Source: Enterobacter asburiae
GTDB taxonomy: Bacteria > Pseudomonadota > Gammaproteobacteria > Enterobacterales > Enterobacteriaceae
Assembly (NCBI RefSeq): GCF_007035645.1
Contig: NZ_AP019632.1
Location: 3,720,001-3,784,000 of the forward strand
DNA length: 64,000 nucleotides
Direction of reading: 5' to 3'
Position numbers and translations under genes: made by a program. The notes beneath the pieces are model-generated. The model was not told the origin of the DNA. It worked only from the letters and a program-made list of their open reading frames with translations, and did no database searches. Shown in pieces: positions 1 through 9,233 of the stretch (the first letter of the stretch is position 1; the number at the start of each line of letters is the position of its first letter).

Positions 1-303
1 GATGATGCCCTGGCGCTGGAAGCCGCAGGCGCCCAGCTGCTGGTGCTGGAGTGCGTGCCGGTTGAGCTGGCGAAGCGTATTACTGAAGCCCTGTCGATTC
101 CGGTGATTGGTATTGGCGCAGGCAACGTGACCGACGGTCAGATCCTGGTGATGCACGACGCCTTTGGCATCACCGGCGGGCATATTCCGAAGTTTGCCAA
201 AAATTTCCTCACCGAAGCGGGCGACATGCGCGCTGCGGTCAGGCAGTATATTGCCGACGTTGAATCCGGTGTTTACCCGGGTGAAGAACACAGTTTCCAT
301 TAA
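1..303 (+). CDS. panB: 3-methyl-2-oxobutanoate hydroxymethyltransferase, C-terminal part
   Basis: Ketopantoate hydroxymethyltransferase transfers a one-carbon unit from 5,10-methylene-THF to 2-oxoisovalerate, the first committed step of pantothenate synthesis. The window opens in frame inside the gene, so about 164 N-terminal residues are missing if the protein has the usual 264. The visible 100 residues match the E. coli C-terminus. They include LLVLECVP, whose Glu would be the catalytic Glu181 by that count, and the IGIGAGN segment. The stop codon TAA overlaps the Shine-Dalgarno sequence of panC, so the two genes are co-transcribed and probably translationally coupled. Confidence 0.95.
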   Translation, partial: DDALALEAAGAQLLVLECVPVELAKRITEALSIPVIGIGAGNVTDGQILVMHDAFGITGGHIPKFAKNFLTEAGDMRAAVRQYIADVESGVYPGEEHSFH

Positions 304-314
304 GGAGTCTCGTT

Positions 315-1166
315 GTGCTAATCATTGAAACCCTGCCGCTGCTGCGCCAGCATATCCGTCGTGCGCGTCAGGAAGGTAAACGTATCGCATTGGTCCCGAC
401 CATGGGCAACCTGCATGACGGCCATATGAAGCTGGTTGACGAAGCAAGAGCCCGTGCAGATATCGTGGTGGTCAGTATCTTCGTTAACCCAATGCAGTTT
501 GACCGCGCCGACGATCTGGCACGCTATCCGCGCACCCTGCAGGAAGATTGCGAGAAGCTCAAAAAACGCCATGCGGATATTGTCTTCTCTCCGGCACCGG
601 CGGATGTCTATCCTCAGGGTACCGATGAGGCCACTTACGTTGACGTACCGGGCATTTCCACCATGCTGGAAGGCGCAAGCCGCCCGGGTCATTTCCGCGG
701 CGTATCGACCATCGTCAGCAAGCTGTTCAACCTGGTGCAGCCGGACGTTGCCTGCTTCGGTGAGAAAGATTTCCAGCAGCTGGCGCTGATCCGCAAGATG
801 GTTGCGGATATGGGCTACGATATCGAGATTGTCGGCGTACCGATTGTACGCGCCAAAGACGGTCTGGCGCTCAGCTCGCGAAATGGCTATCTGACCGCGG
901 ACCAGCGTAAAATCGCGCCGGGCTTAAGCAAGGTCATGAACACCATGGCAGAACAGCTGCTGGCGAAAGAGTTAACGGCCGAAGAGATTATTGCTCTGGC
1001 TGAACAGGCGCTGAACGATAAAGGCTTCCGCGCTGATGATATTCAAATTCGCGATGCCGATACGCTTCTGGAGCTTACACAGACCAGCAAACGTGCGGTC
1101 ATTCTGGTGGCGGCATGGCTTGGTCAGGCCCGCCTAATCGACAACAAAGTGGTTGAACTGGCGTAG
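315..1166 (+). CDS. panC: Pantothenate synthetase
   Basis: Pantoate-beta-alanine ligase joins pantoate and beta-alanine with ATP in the cytosol to give pantothenate. The 283-residue length equals that of the E. coli enzyme. The nucleotidyl-transferase signature [14 protein letters not shown] lies near residues 28-41, and LSSRNGYL, the KMSKS-like ATP loop, near residue 190. The start is GTG at 315, 7 bases after an AAGGAG that overlaps the panB stop. E. coli has the transposase-like yadD (rpnC) between panC and panD; here only 33 bases separate the two genes, so panB-panC-panD look like one transcript. Confidence 0.97.
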   Translation: MLIIETLPLLRQHIRRARQEGKRIALVPTMGNLHDGHMKLVDEARARADIVVVSIFVNPMQFDRADDLARYPRTLQEDCEKLKKRHADIVFSPAPADVYPQGTDEATYVDVPGISTMLEGASRPGHFRGVSTIVSKLFNLVQPDVACFGEKDFQQLALIRKMVADMGYDIEIVGVPIVRAKDGLALSSRNGYLTADQRKIAPGLSKVMNTMAEQLLAKELTAEEIIALAEQALNDKGFRADDIQIRDADTLLELTQTSKRAVILVAAWLGQARLIDNKVVELA

Positions 1167-1199
1167 GTTTCTCTACCCGGAAGATGAAAGGTAAACGTA

Positions 1200-1580
1200 A
1201 TGATTCGCAAAATGCTGCAAGGTAAGCTTCACCGTGTGAAAGTCACCCAGGCCGACCTGCACTATGAAGGCTCCTGCGCCATCGACCAGGATTTCCTTGA
1301 TGCTGCGGGCATCCTTGAAAACGAAGCGATTGATATCTGGAACGTTAACAACGGCAAACGTTTCTCAACCTACGCCATCGCCGCCGAGCGCGGGTCTAAA
1401 ATCATCTCCGTTAACGGCGCGGCAGCGCACTGCGCGGACGTGGGCGATATTGTGATTATCGCCAGCTTCGTGATGATGTCTGATGAAGAAGCGCGCCGCT
1501 GGCAGCCGAAAGTTGCCTACTTTGAAGGCGACAACGACATGAAACGTACCGCGAAGGCGATTCCGGTTCAGGTTGCATAA
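1200..1580 (+). CDS. panD: Aspartate 1-decarboxylase proenzyme
   Basis: Makes beta-alanine from L-aspartate for pantothenate synthase. It is a pyruvoyl enzyme that cleaves itself: the Gly24-Ser25 bond is present in HYEGSCAI, and Ser25 becomes the pyruvoyl group. Lys9, Arg54 and Tyr58, which line the active site in the E. coli enzyme, are all conserved. The 126-residue length is normal. An AAGATGAAAGG stretch ahead of ATG 1200 serves as ribosome site. The gene ends 3 bases before the convergent yadE stop codon, so transcription from the two sides probably meets here. Confidence 0.97.
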   Translation: MIRKMLQGKLHRVKVTQADLHYEGSCAIDQDFLDAAGILENEAIDIWNVNNGKRFSTYAIAAERGSKIISVNGAAAHCADVGDIVIIASFVMMSDEEARRWQPKVAYFEGDNDMKRTAKAIPVQVA

Positions 1581-1583
1581 GCA

Positions 1584-2831
1584 CTATCCCTGCGGCTGAT
1601 TGCTGATCAGCCGCGACATTGTCTCCAGCGAATCCGTTCTTAAGATGTACAGGCGTTTCAGTAAGAACGGATTATCCCCCGGCTTCACCTTCCCTTTCAC
1701 CGTCGTCACCGCCAGATGGAAACCGGCATCATTCGCCGCCTTTATCGCTTTATTGTCGTAGCCGCCAAACGGATAGGAAAGATAGAGCACGCGTGGATTA
1801 AACTGCGCCAGCGCGCGACGCGAGCGTTCAAAATCAAACAAAATCACGTGATAGCTGCGGCTCAGTAAAATCGGGTGCTTATACCCATCCACGCGGTGCA
1901 GGAAGTGGGTGTGGGACTGAATATCGAACACATCCTGAATCCCCTTAATCTCCTGCACGCTCATAAACTGCAGCGATTTTGGATCCCACTTCTGCGGATG
2001 GCCTTTTATGCGGGAAGAGATAATAAACGCGGTTGCCTTGAAGCCGTACTCTTTCAGCACAGGATAGGCATAGCGGCTGACGGATTTCAGGCCGTCGTCA
2101 AAGGTAATCACCACCGATTTTGCAGGCAGGTTCATTTTGTTACGCACGTACCCTTCAAGCTGGTACATCGTCAGGGTGGTATAGCCCTGATCGCGTAACC
2201 AGGCCATCTGGTTGTTGAACGCACGTACGCTGGTCGTTGTGGACGTATGTCGAAAGCGCGTGTTTTCTTCATCACGCAAAATATGGTGGTAGGTCAGAAC
2301 CGGAAGTCCGTTATCTTCCTGCGCGTCCAGGCTGCTGATCCACGCCAGACGATTGCCGATGCGGATCTGGAACCAGGTCTGATTCAGACGGTCTCTCAGT
2401 TTATTCAGTATGGGATAGCGCAGATTGGCGCTTAATGTACCGAACGGCGCGCTGCCGCTCGACGGCGCGTTATACACCGGCGTGTCTTTCCAGGTAATGA
2501 GGTTCTGATTGCTCAGGGGCTTATTGAGATCCCCAAGGCTGTCCTCGACGCGCTGTTTCCCCTGAACCGGCTCCAGGTGCCCCTTGTCGATAAACCCCGT
2601 GCCAAAACCGAAGCGAAATTCGTAGTAGTCCGCCGCCGCGGGCACGACGGCCAGGATCTGCCCGGCGCGGACGTTACCGACGTTGATCACGCTGTTCCCC
2701 ACCTGCGCCCAGATCGCCGCGTCTTCGGTGGTTTGCATGTACTGGGCAGGCAGCGTTTGCTGACTGAGTAAACTGGCTGAGCTGACGCCGGAAATGAGCA
2801 TCAATAGCAAGAAAAGAATGCGCGGTAGCAT
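1584..2831 (-). CDS. yadE: Putative exported polysaccharide deacetylase YadE
   Basis: A NodB-family (carbohydrate esterase 4) protein of 415 residues, close to E. coli YadE. A hydrophobic N-terminus ending VSSA suggests a signal peptide of about 19 residues, so the enzyme acts outside the inner membrane. The first ~170 residues hold SH3-like segments. The deacetylase domain follows, with the metal and catalytic motif TFDDG near residue 245, the metal-binding SHTH motif and the SYPFGGYD motif. The family removes acetyl groups from GlcNAc polymers; the real substrate of YadE is not known to me. It lies downstream of yadI on the same strand with a 62-base gap. Confidence 0.88.
   Translation of the reverse strand: MLPRILFLLLMLISGVSSASLLSQQTLPAQYMQTTEDAAIWAQVGNSVINVGNVRAGQILAVVPAAADYYEFRFGFGTGFIDKGHLEPVQGKQRVEDSLGDLNKPLSNQNLITWKDTPVYNAPSSGSAPFGTLSANLRYPILNKLRDRLNQTWFQIRIGNRLAWISSLDAQEDNGLPVLTYHHILRDEENTRFRHTSTTTSVRAFNNQMAWLRDQGYTTLTMYQLEGYVRNKMNLPAKSVVITFDDGLKSVSRYAYPVLKEYGFKATAFIISSRIKGHPQKWDPKSLQFMSVQEIKGIQDVFDIQSHTHFLHRVDGYKHPILLSRSYHVILFDFERSRRALAQFNPRVLYLSYPFGGYDNKAIKAANDAGFHLAVTTVKGKVKPGDNPFLLKRLYILRTDSLETMSRLISNQPQG
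1592..1614. terminator. Hairpin at the panD/yadE junction
   Basis: GCGGCTGAT and ATCAGCCGC form a 9-bp stem around a 5-base loop just past the panD stop and inside the last codons of yadE. No U tract follows on the plus strand, so it may slow or stabilise the panBCD transcript end rather than act as a full intrinsic terminator. Confidence 0.4.
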
Positions 2832-2893
2832 GGTGTCTTAATCGGTGCGGAAAACTGCCGCTATTGTAACAAATGAGACATCAATACCCACGT

Positions 2894-3334
2894 TTAATTC
2901 TTATACAAATCGTGGAGCAGGACGAAGGGAGGATTTTTTTGCTGCTGATGCCACAAGCTGCTGACGCCCGGAACGCCCTGCGCCACGATGGCCTGGCGAA
3001 ACTCTGCGCTGCTTAAGGATCCACGCTGCGGATACATTAACGCCAGCAGGGAGAGGTTAATACCCGAGATCACTTCACAGCACGCGTGCTTATGGCTCAG
3101 CAACGCGGCTGCGCGGTAAGGCGCCGCGCCCGATTTATCGGTAAGAAAAATCACGCCATCCCCGGTGTCCGTTTCATGCAGGGCATCGCACATCATGCGG
3201 CTCAGCATGTTGGTGCTCAACCCGCGCCAGTAGTTTACCGCCCGGCATTGCACCAGCGGGCCAAATCTGGCTTCAAGCTTATCCAGCATTTCCTGCGCCT
3301 GTTCATCGTGGCAGGTGATAACCCATCCCAGCAT
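2894..3334 (-). CDS. yadI: PTS EIIA-like protein YadI
   Basis: A 146-residue cytosolic protein of the mannose-family EIIA fold (AgaF/ManX-like). The phosphorylatable histidine would be His9 in WVITCHDEQ. I chose ATG 3334 over the longer upstream reading because AAGGAGGGAG sits just before it and the length then equals E. coli YadI. No EIIB, EIIC or EIID genes are nearby, so it is an orphan component; regulation of other proteins or pairing with a distant PTS are both possible. The substrate is unknown. Confidence 0.85.
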   Translation of the reverse strand: MLGWVITCHDEQAQEMLDKLEARFGPLVQCRAVNYWRGLSTNMLSRMMCDALHETDTGDGVIFLTDKSGAAPYRAAALLSHKHACCEVISGINLSLLALMYPQRGSLSSAEFRQAIVAQGVPGVSSLWHQQQKNPPFVLLHDLYKN

Positions 3335-3406
3335 AACTCCCTCCTTAGCAGGCAAGTAGTTTAGCGGAGTGAAGGTTAGCTTACGGTGATAACTGTCAAA
3401 GAAAGT

Positions 3407-3432
3407 GCCCGGCAAACAGAGCGTCGCCGGGC
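3407..3432 (-). terminator. Hairpin downstream of yadH
   Basis: GCCCGGC and GCCGGGC form a 7-bp GC stem directly after the yadH stop. On the minus strand it is followed by a U-containing ACTTTCTTT stretch. It probably ends or attenuates the yadGH transcript before yadI. Confidence 0.55.
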
Positions 3433-3438
3433 AAAAGA

Positions 3439-4209
3439 TTAGCTGCGCAGCCCGCGTCCGCGCTGAATCAGCGACCAGCAGAGCAGGTAGAAGGCGATGA
3501 TGAACACCACCAGCACCGCCACCGTGGTAAACAGCGGCACATCGGTGATGCCGAGGAAGCCAAAGCGGAACCCGCTGATCATGTAGACAATCGGGTTCAG
3601 GTGCGACAGCGCCTGCCAGAACGGTGGCAGCAGCGTCAGGGAGTAGAACACCCCGCCGAGATAGGTCAGCGGCGTCAGCACGAAGGTCGGGATCAGGCTG
3701 ATGTCGTCAAACGTTTTGGCGAACACGGCGTTCAGCAGACCGGCCAGCGAGAAGAGGATCGCCGTCAGGAGCAGCGTCAGCGCGACAAACAGCCACGAGT
3801 GGACCTGGAACGGCACGAAGAACAGCGAAATCGCCGTGACCAGGATCCCCACGCACAGCCCGCGCGCCACGCCGCCGCCAACATAGCCCGCGATAATGAC
3901 GTGCGTCGGCACAGGCGCGACCAGAAGCTCTTCAATATTGCGCTGGAACTTAGCGCTGAAGAATGACGACGCCACGTTGGCATAGGCGTTGGTGATCACC
4001 GCCATCATAATCAGGCCCGGCACGATAAACTGCATATAGGTAAAGCCGTGCATTTCACCAATCCGGGAACCAATCAGGTTACCGAAGATGATGAAATAGA
4101 GCGTCATCGTGATGACCGGCGGCACCAGGGTTTGCACCCAGATACGCATAAAGCGGTTGATCTCTTTCGCCCAGATACTTTTCAGCGCGACCCAGTAAAG
4201 ATGCGTCAT
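3439..4209 (-). CDS. yadH: ABC-2 type transporter permease YadH
   Basis: A 256-residue inner-membrane protein with about six hydrophobic spans, typical of ABC-2 permeases such as those exporting drugs, polysaccharides or other hydrophobic compounds. Its ATG overlaps the stop codon of yadG by 4 bases, so the two subunits are translationally coupled and form one exporter. The length matches E. coli YadH. The substrate has not been assigned. Confidence 0.93.
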   Translation of the reverse strand: MTHLYWVALKSIWAKEINRFMRIWVQTLVPPVITMTLYFIIFGNLIGSRIGEMHGFTYMQFIVPGLIMMAVITNAYANVASSFFSAKFQRNIEELLVAPVPTHVIIAGYVGGGVARGLCVGILVTAISLFFVPFQVHSWLFVALTLLLTAILFSLAGLLNAVFAKTFDDISLIPTFVLTPLTYLGGVFYSLTLLPPFWQALSHLNPIVYMISGFRFGFLGITDVPLFTTVAVLVVFIIAFYLLCWSLIQRGRGLRS

Positions 4210-5132
4210 GCCTTGTCTCCTTGTTTGTCATGCACCAGAGAGACAAACAGCTCTTCCAGTCGGTTCGCTTTGTTACGCATACTTAAAACCTGAATCCCCT
4301 GCGCGCTCAGCTGCGAGAACACGCTGTTAATCCCCTGCTCGCGCAGCACTTCCACTTCCAGCGTCGAGGTATCTACCAGACGATAGTTGTAGCCTTCAAG
4401 TTTTGGCAGCGCGCTTTTCGCCGCCAGATCGAGAATGAAGGTTTCGGATTTCAGCTTGGAGAGCAGATTCTTCATCGAGGTGTTTTCCACCAGCTCGCCG
4501 TTCTGAATGATGCCGATATTGCGGCACAGCATTTCAGCCTCTTCCAGATAGTGGGTGGTCAGAATAATGGTGGTGCCTTTGTCGTTGAGATCTTTCAGGA
4601 AGCCCCACATGGAGCGACGAAGTTCGATATCAACACCCGCTGTCGGTTCATCGAGGATCAGCAGCTTTGGCTCGTGCATCAGCGCACGGGCAATCATCAG
4701 GCGGCGCTTCATCCCGCCGGACAACATGCGCGCGCGTTCGTTACGCTTTTCCCACAGATCGAGCTGCTTAAGGTATTTTTCGCTACGCTCCAGGGCCTCT
4801 TTACGCTCAACGCCGTAATAGCCCGCCTGGTTAACCACAATCTGCTGCACCGTCTCGAACGGGTTGAAGTTGAACTCCTGCGGAACCAGCCCCAGCTGGC
4901 GCTTGGCGTTCACCACGTCTTTTTGCAGGTCGTACCCAAAGACGCTCACCCGGCCGGACGTTTTATTGACCAGCGAGCTGATAATCCCAATGGTGGTCGA
5001 TTTCCCGGCCCCGTTCGGCCCCAGAAGCGCGTAAAAATCGCCGGCCTCTACTTTCAGATCTATTCCGCGTAGCGCCTGAACGCCACCCGGATAGGTTTTT
5101 TTAAGCTGCTCAAGCTCCAGTGCAATTGCCAT
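4206..5132 (-). CDS. yadG: ABC transporter ATP-binding protein YadG
   Basis: The ATPase partner of YadH, 308 residues. Walker A GPNGAGKST is near residues 38-46, the ABC signature LSGGMKRR near residue 138, and Walker B LLILDEPTAGVD follows. The long C-terminal extension after the H-loop TTHYLEEAE is typical of the exporter ATPases of the CcmA/NodI type. It is divergent from can; both promoters must lie in the 107 bases between them. Confidence 0.94.
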   Translation of the reverse strand: MAIALELEQLKKTYPGGVQALRGIDLKVEAGDFYALLGPNGAGKSTTIGIISSLVNKTSGRVSVFGYDLQKDVVNAKRQLGLVPQEFNFNPFETVQQIVVNQAGYYGVERKEALERSEKYLKQLDLWEKRNERARMLSGGMKRRLMIARALMHEPKLLILDEPTAGVDIELRRSMWGFLKDLNDKGTTIILTTHYLEEAEMLCRNIGIIQNGELVENTSMKNLLSKLKSETFILDLAAKSALPKLEGYNYRLVDTSTLEVEVLREQGINSVFSQLSAQGIQVLSMRNKANRLEELFVSLVHDKQGDKA

Positions 5133-5172
5133 GAAATTAACTTACCTTCAGTTCTTACACACGTTGTGTGGT

Positions 5173-5200
5173 TTCATTAAAAGTCGGGTTACCCTATAGT
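5173..5200 (+). promoter_or_regulatory. Candidate sigma-70 promoter of can
   Basis: TTCATT (5173-5178) and TATAGT (5195-5200) are separated by 16 bases and lie about 40 bases ahead of the can ATG. The -10 box matches the consensus at five of six positions; the -35 is weaker. Confidence 0.4.
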
Positions 5201-5239
5201 AGCGCAACGCAATAACTCGGTTACAGGTCGCTAACCTCC

Positions 5240-5902
5240 ATGAACAACATAGATACACTCATCAGCAACAATGCACTATGGTCAAAAATGCTGGTGGAGG
5301 AAGACCCCGGATTTTTTGGAAAACTCGCGCAGGCTCAGAACCCACGCTTTCTCTGGATTGGATGTTCCGACAGCCGCGTACCGGCGGAGCGCCTGACCGG
5401 CCTTGAACCCGGTGAACTGTTTGTTCACCGCAATGTCGCCAATCTCGTGATTCACACCGATCTCAACTGTCTTTCTGTTGTTCAGTATGCCGTGGACGTT
5501 CTGCAAGTCGAGCACATCATCATTTGCGGCCATTATGGCTGCGGCGGCGTGCAGGCGGCGGTTGAAAACACGGAACTGGGGCTCATTGATAACTGGCTAC
5601 TGCACATCCGCGATATCTGGTTCAAACATAGCTCACTGCTGGGCGAAATGCCGCAGGAGCGTCGTATGGATACCCTTTGCGAACTCAACGTGATGGAGCA
5701 GGTGTATAACCTGGGCCACTCAACGATCATGCAATCAGCGTGGAAACGCGGGCAGAAGGTCTCTATCCACGGCTGGGCGTACGGGATTCACGATGGCCTG
5801 CTGCGCAATCTGGAAGTGACCGCCACCAACCGCGAAACGCTGGAGCAGCGTTACCGTTCGGGGATTGCCAACCTTCAGCTTAAGCATGTAAATCATAAAT
5901 AA
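5240..5902 (+). CDS. can: Beta-class carbonic anhydrase
   Basis: Interconverts CO2 and bicarbonate in the cytosol, which supplies bicarbonate for carboxylations when CO2 is low. The 220-residue protein has all beta-class zinc and catalytic residues: Cys42, Asp44 and Arg46 in GCSDSRVP, and His98 and Cys101 in CGHYGCGG. The E. coli orthologue Can is 220 residues and is the housekeeping isoform. The gene is divergent from yadG and convergent with hpt; a palindromic repeat fills the gap to hpt. Confidence 0.97.
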   Translation: MNNIDTLISNNALWSKMLVEEDPGFFGKLAQAQNPRFLWIGCSDSRVPAERLTGLEPGELFVHRNVANLVIHTDLNCLSVVQYAVDVLQVEHIIICGHYGCGGVQAAVENTELGLIDNWLLHIRDIWFKHSSLLGEMPQERRMDTLCELNVMEQVYNLGHSTIMQSAWKRGQKVSIHGWAYGIHDGLLRNLEVTATNRETLEQRYRSGIANLQLKHVNHK

Positions 5903-5917
5903 AGCCGGGGATTTTCT

Positions 5918-5956
5918 CCCTCTCCCTGTGGGAGAGGGCCGGGGTGAGGGCATCAG
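5918..5956 (+). repeat. Dispersed palindromic intergenic repeat, copy 1
   Basis: CCCTCTCC and GGAGAGGG make a short hairpin, followed by GGGGTGAGGGCATCAG. The same unit occurs at 9140-9186 and, reversed, at 13573-13616. Here it lies between the convergent can and hpt stops and may act as a transcription end or an mRNA 3'-stabilising element. Confidence 0.75.
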
Positions 5957-5963
5957 CCCTCGA

Positions 5964-6500
5964 TTACTCGTCCAGCAATACTACTTTCCCAACATACGGC
6001 AGATGACGATAGCGCTGCGCGTAGTCAATGCCGTAACCGACGACGAATTCGTCAGGAATCGAGAAGCCCACGAACTCTACCGGCACCTGCACTTCACGAC
6101 GGTCGGGTTTGTCCAGCAGCGTACAAATCGCCAGAGATTTTGGCTCGCGCAGGCTCAGGATCTCGCGCACTTTTGACAGCGTGTTGCCGGAGTCGATGAT
6201 GTCCTCAACGATCAACACATCTTTGCCACGAATATCTTCATCCAGATCTTTCAGGATTTTCACATCACGGGTAGTGGACATGCCGCTGCCGTAGCTGGAG
6301 GCGGTCATAAAATCGACCTCATGGGGCACATGCACCTCACGGCACAGGTCTGCCATGAACATGAAAGAGCCGCGCAACAGACCGACCAGCACCATTTCGC
6401 TGCCGCTGTCCTTGTAATGTTCGGTGATTTGACGACCCAGTTCGGCGATACGCGCTTTGATCTCGGCTTCCGGGATCATCACTTCAACAGTATGTTTCAT
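5964..6500 (-). CDS. hpt: Hypoxanthine phosphoribosyltransferase
   Basis: Purine salvage enzyme that joins hypoxanthine (and guanine weakly) to PRPP to form IMP. The PRPP-binding motif [14 protein letters not shown] is near residues 95-108. I chose ATG 6500, giving the 178 residues of E. coli Hpt, rather than the in-frame TTG at 6512. The ribosome site is weak. The gene is divergent from gcd, with 208 bases between them. Confidence 0.96.
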   Translation of the reverse strand: MKHTVEVMIPEAEIKARIAELGRQITEHYKDSGSEMVLVGLLRGSFMFMADLCREVHVPHEVDFMTASSYGSGMSTTRDVKILKDLDEDIRGKDVLIVEDIIDSGNTLSKVREILSLREPKSLAICTLLDKPDRREVQVPVEFVGFSIPDEFVVGYGIDYAQRYRHLPYVGKVVLLDE

Positions 6501-6626
6501 ATTACTAACCAAATGATTTTAGTGAAAATCTCTCAATACGGATGAGTTAATATCCAGCACTGATACGCAAGCCAGCCATTATATCAGCAAATGGATAAGC
6601 CTGGCGTATGAGTTATAAAAAGCAAA

Positions 6627-6648
6627 TATTGTGATTCCGATCACACTT
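6627..6648 (+). promoter_or_regulatory. CRP-binding site upstream of gcd
   Basis: TGTGATTCCGATCACA (6630-6645) is a perfect TGTGA-N6-TCACA palindrome. It sits across the -35 position of a promoter whose -10, TATAAT, is at 6658-6663. A CRP dimer there would block RNA polymerase, which fits the reported negative control of E. coli gcd by cAMP-CRP. It could also act on the divergent hpt. Confidence 0.8.
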
Positions 6649-6657
6649 GTTAATACC

Positions 6658-6663
6658 TATAAT
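6658..6663 (+). promoter_or_regulatory. -10 box of the gcd promoter
   Basis: A consensus TATAAT about 45 bases ahead of the gcd start codon. No good -35 is visible at 17 bases; the place is taken by the CRP palindrome. Confidence 0.55.
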
Positions 6664-6708
6664 TAGTTGCTAGCAAATTATTAACAAAAACTGACGAGTA
6701 CACTTTCT

Positions 6709-9099
6709 ATGGCTGAAACAAACTCTAAACAGCCGCGTCTACTGGTGACATTAACAGCCGCATTCGCAGCCTTCTGCGCGCTGTATCTGTTAATCGGTGG
6801 CGTCTGGCTGGTCGCTTTAGGCGGCTCCTGGTACTACCCGATTGCGGGTCTGGTTATGGTTGGCGTAACCGTCCTGCTGTTGCGTAGAAAACAATCTGCA
6901 CTGTGGCTGTATGCCGCCCTCCTCCTTGCCACCATGATCTGGGGCGTCTGGGAAGTTGGTTTTGACTTCTGGGCACTGACGCCGCGCAGCGACATCCTGG
7001 TCTTCTTCGGTATCTGGCTGATCCTGCCGTTCGTCTGGCGTCGCCTGATTGTGCCTTCCAGCGGTGCTGTGGCGGGCCTGGTTGTTGCCCTGCTGATTAC
7101 CGGCGGCATTCTGACCTGGGCCGGCTTTAATGACCCGCAGGAAATCAACGGTACGCTGAACGCGGAATCCACGCCTGCGGCAGCTATCTCCCAGGTCGCT
7201 GACGGCGACTGGCCAGCGTATGGTCGTAACCAGGAAGGTCAACGTTACTCCCCGCTGAAGCAGATCAACGCGGACAACGTTAAAAACCTGAAGGAAGCCT
7301 GGGTATTCCGTACCGGCGATCTGAAGATGCCGAACGATCCGGGTGAACTGACCAACGAAGTCACGCCGATTAAAGTCGGCAATATGCTCTACCTGTGTAC
7401 GGCGCACCAGCGTCTGTTCGCGCTCGACGCGGCCACCGGTAAAGAGAAATGGCACTTCGATCCGCAGCTGAATTCCAACCCGTCCTTCCAGCACGTCACC
7501 TGCCGCGGCGTCTCTTACCACGAAGCGCGTGCCGATAATGCGAGCCCGGAAGTCATTGCCGACTGTCCTCGCCGCATCATGCTGCCGGTGAACGATGGCC
7601 GTCTGTTCGCCATCAATGCCGAAACGGGCAAGCTGTGTGAAACCTTTGCCAACAAAGGGATCCTGAACCTGCAGACCAACATGCCGGACACCACGCCGGG
7701 TCTGTATGAGCCAACCTCACCGCCAATCATCACCGATAAAACTATCGTGATTGCCGGTTCGGTAACGGATAACTTCTCCACGCGTGAAACCTCCGGCGTA
7801 ATCCGTGGTTTCGACGTGAACACCGGTAAACTGCTGTGGGCCTTCGACCCGGGCGCGAAAGATCCCAACGCGATCCCGTCGGACGAGCACACCTTTACCT
7901 TTAACTCGCCAAACTCCTGGGCACCCGCGGCGTATGACGCGAAGCTGGACCTTGTCTATCTGCCAATGGGTGTGACCACGCCAGATATCTGGGGCGGTAA
8001 CCGCACGCCGGAGCAGGAGCGTTATGCGAGCGCTATCGTGGCGCTGAACGCGACCACCGGCAAGTTGGCATGGAGCTACCAGACCGTTCACCACGATCTG
8101 TGGGATATGGATATGCCGTCCCAGCCGACGCTGGCGGACATTACCGTTGATGGCAAAACCGTTCCGGTGATTTACGCGCCGGCCAAGACGGGCAACATCT
8201 TCGTGCTGGATCGCAGCAACGGTAAGCTGGTTGTGCCAGCACCGGAAAAACCGGTTCCGCAGGGCGCGGCGAAAGGCGATTACGTCAGCAAAACCCAGCC
8301 GTTCTCTGACCTGAGCTTCCGTCCGAAGAAAGACCTCAGCGGTGCGGACATGTGGGGCGCCACCATGTTTGACCAGCTGGTGTGCCGCGTGATGTTCCAC
8401 CAGCTGCGCTATGAAGGCATCTTCACGCCGCCGTCTGAGCAGGGCACGCTGGTCTTCCCGGGTAACCTGGGGATGTTCGAGTGGGGCGGGATCTCCGTTG
8501 ACCCTAACCGTCAGGTGGCGATTGCCAACCCGATGGCGCTGCCGTTCGTTTCCCGCCTGATCCCACGCGGTCCGGGCAACCCAATGGAGCAGCCGAAAGA
8601 CGCGAAAGGCAGCGGTACCGAAGCCGGCATTCAGCCGCAGTACGGCGTGCCGTTTGGCGTAACGCTGAACCCGTTCCTGTCGCCGTTTGGTCTGCCGTGT
8701 AAACAGCCTGCCTGGGGTTATATCTCCGGTCTGGATCTGAAAACTAACCAGATCGTATGGAAAAAACGTATTGGTACGCCACAGGACAGCATGCCGTTCC
8801 CGATGCCTGTTCCGGTGCCGTTCAATATGGGTATGCCAATGCTGGGTGGCCCAATCTCCACCGCCGGTAACGTGCTGTTCATCGCGGCAACCGCAGATAA
8901 CTACCTGCGCGCGTACAACATGACCAACGGTGAAAAACTGTGGCAGGGCCGTCTGCCGGCGGGTGGACAGGCCACGCCGATGACCTATGAAGTGAATGGC
9001 AAGCAGTACGTTGTCATCTCAGCGGGTGGTCACGGTTCGTTTGGCACGAAGATGGGCGACTATATCGTCGCGTATGCGTTGCCTGACGAAGGCAAATAA
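6709..9099 (+). CDS. gcd: Membrane-bound PQQ-dependent glucose dehydrogenase
   Basis: Oxidises glucose to gluconolactone at the periplasmic face and passes electrons to ubiquinone. The 796-residue protein starts with five closely spaced membrane spans (about residues 15-140). The PQQ beta-propeller follows, opening with WPAYGRNQEGQRYSPL. The segment WDMDMPSQPT carries the catalytic Asp (Asp466 in E. coli) and APAKTGNIFVLD the PQQ-binding Lys. The propeller ends with the GGQATPMTYE and GGHGSFGTKMGDY repeats. No pqq synthesis genes are in the window, so whether the enzyme is active depends on genes elsewhere or on external PQQ. Confidence 0.97.
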   Translation: MAETNSKQPRLLVTLTAAFAAFCALYLLIGGVWLVALGGSWYYPIAGLVMVGVTVLLLRRKQSALWLYAALLLATMIWGVWEVGFDFWALTPRSDILVFFGIWLILPFVWRRLIVPSSGAVAGLVVALLITGGILTWAGFNDPQEINGTLNAESTPAAAISQVADGDWPAYGRNQEGQRYSPLKQINADNVKNLKEAWVFRTGDLKMPNDPGELTNEVTPIKVGNMLYLCTAHQRLFALDAATGKEKWHFDPQLNSNPSFQHVTCRGVSYHEARADNASPEVIADCPRRIMLPVNDGRLFAINAETGKLCETFANKGILNLQTNMPDTTPGLYEPTSPPIITDKTIVIAGSVTDNFSTRETSGVIRGFDVNTGKLLWAFDPGAKDPNAIPSDEHTFTFNSPNSWAPAAYDAKLDLVYLPMGVTTPDIWGGNRTPEQERYASAIVALNATTGKLAWSYQTVHHDLWDMDMPSQPTLADITVDGKTVPVIYAPAKTGNIFVLDRSNGKLVVPAPEKPVPQGAAKGDYVSKTQPFSDLSFRPKKDLSGADMWGATMFDQLVCRVMFHQLRYEGIFTPPSEQGTLVFPGNLGMFEWGGISVDPNRQVAIANPMALPFVSRLIPRGPGNPMEQPKDAKGSGTEAGIQPQYGVPFGVTLNPFLSPFGLPCKQPAWGYISGLDLKTNQIVWKKRIGTPQDSMPFPMPVPVPFNMGMPMLGGPISTAGNVLFIAATADNYLRAYNMTNGEKLWQGRLPAGGQATPMTYEVNGKQYVVISAGGHGSFGTKMGDYIVAYALPDEGK

Positions 9100-9106
9100 A
9101 AGCAAA

Positions 9107-9130
9107 ACGGCAACTTCGGTTGCCGTTTTT
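9107..9130 (+). terminator. Intrinsic terminator of gcd
   Basis: ACGGCAAC and GTTGCCGT pair around a CTTCGG-type tetraloop and are followed by TTTTTGTG. It starts 7 bases after the gcd stop codon. Confidence 0.9.
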
Positions 9131-9139
9131 GTGTTTGTT

Positions 9140-9186
9140 CCCTCTCCCTGTGGGAGAGGGTCAGGGTGAGGGCATCAGGCCGCACC
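9140..9186 (+). repeat. Dispersed palindromic intergenic repeat, copy 2
   Basis: The same unit as at 5918: a CCCTCTCC/GGAGAGGG hairpin followed by GGTGAGGGCATCAGGCCGCA. The last part, CATCAGGCCGCA, is shared with copy 3. It lies between the convergent gcd and cueO genes. Confidence 0.75.
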
Positions 9187-9198
9187 TGCGAAATCCAG

Positions 9199-9233
9199 GC
9201 CGGGTAAGGTGAAGCCGCCACCCGGCTTTTTTT
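9199..9233 (+). terminator. Second plus-strand terminator overlapping the cueO stop
   Basis: GCCGGGT and ACCCGGC form a stem followed by seven T residues on the plus strand. It faces transcription coming from gcd and touches the last codon of cueO. Confidence 0.7.
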
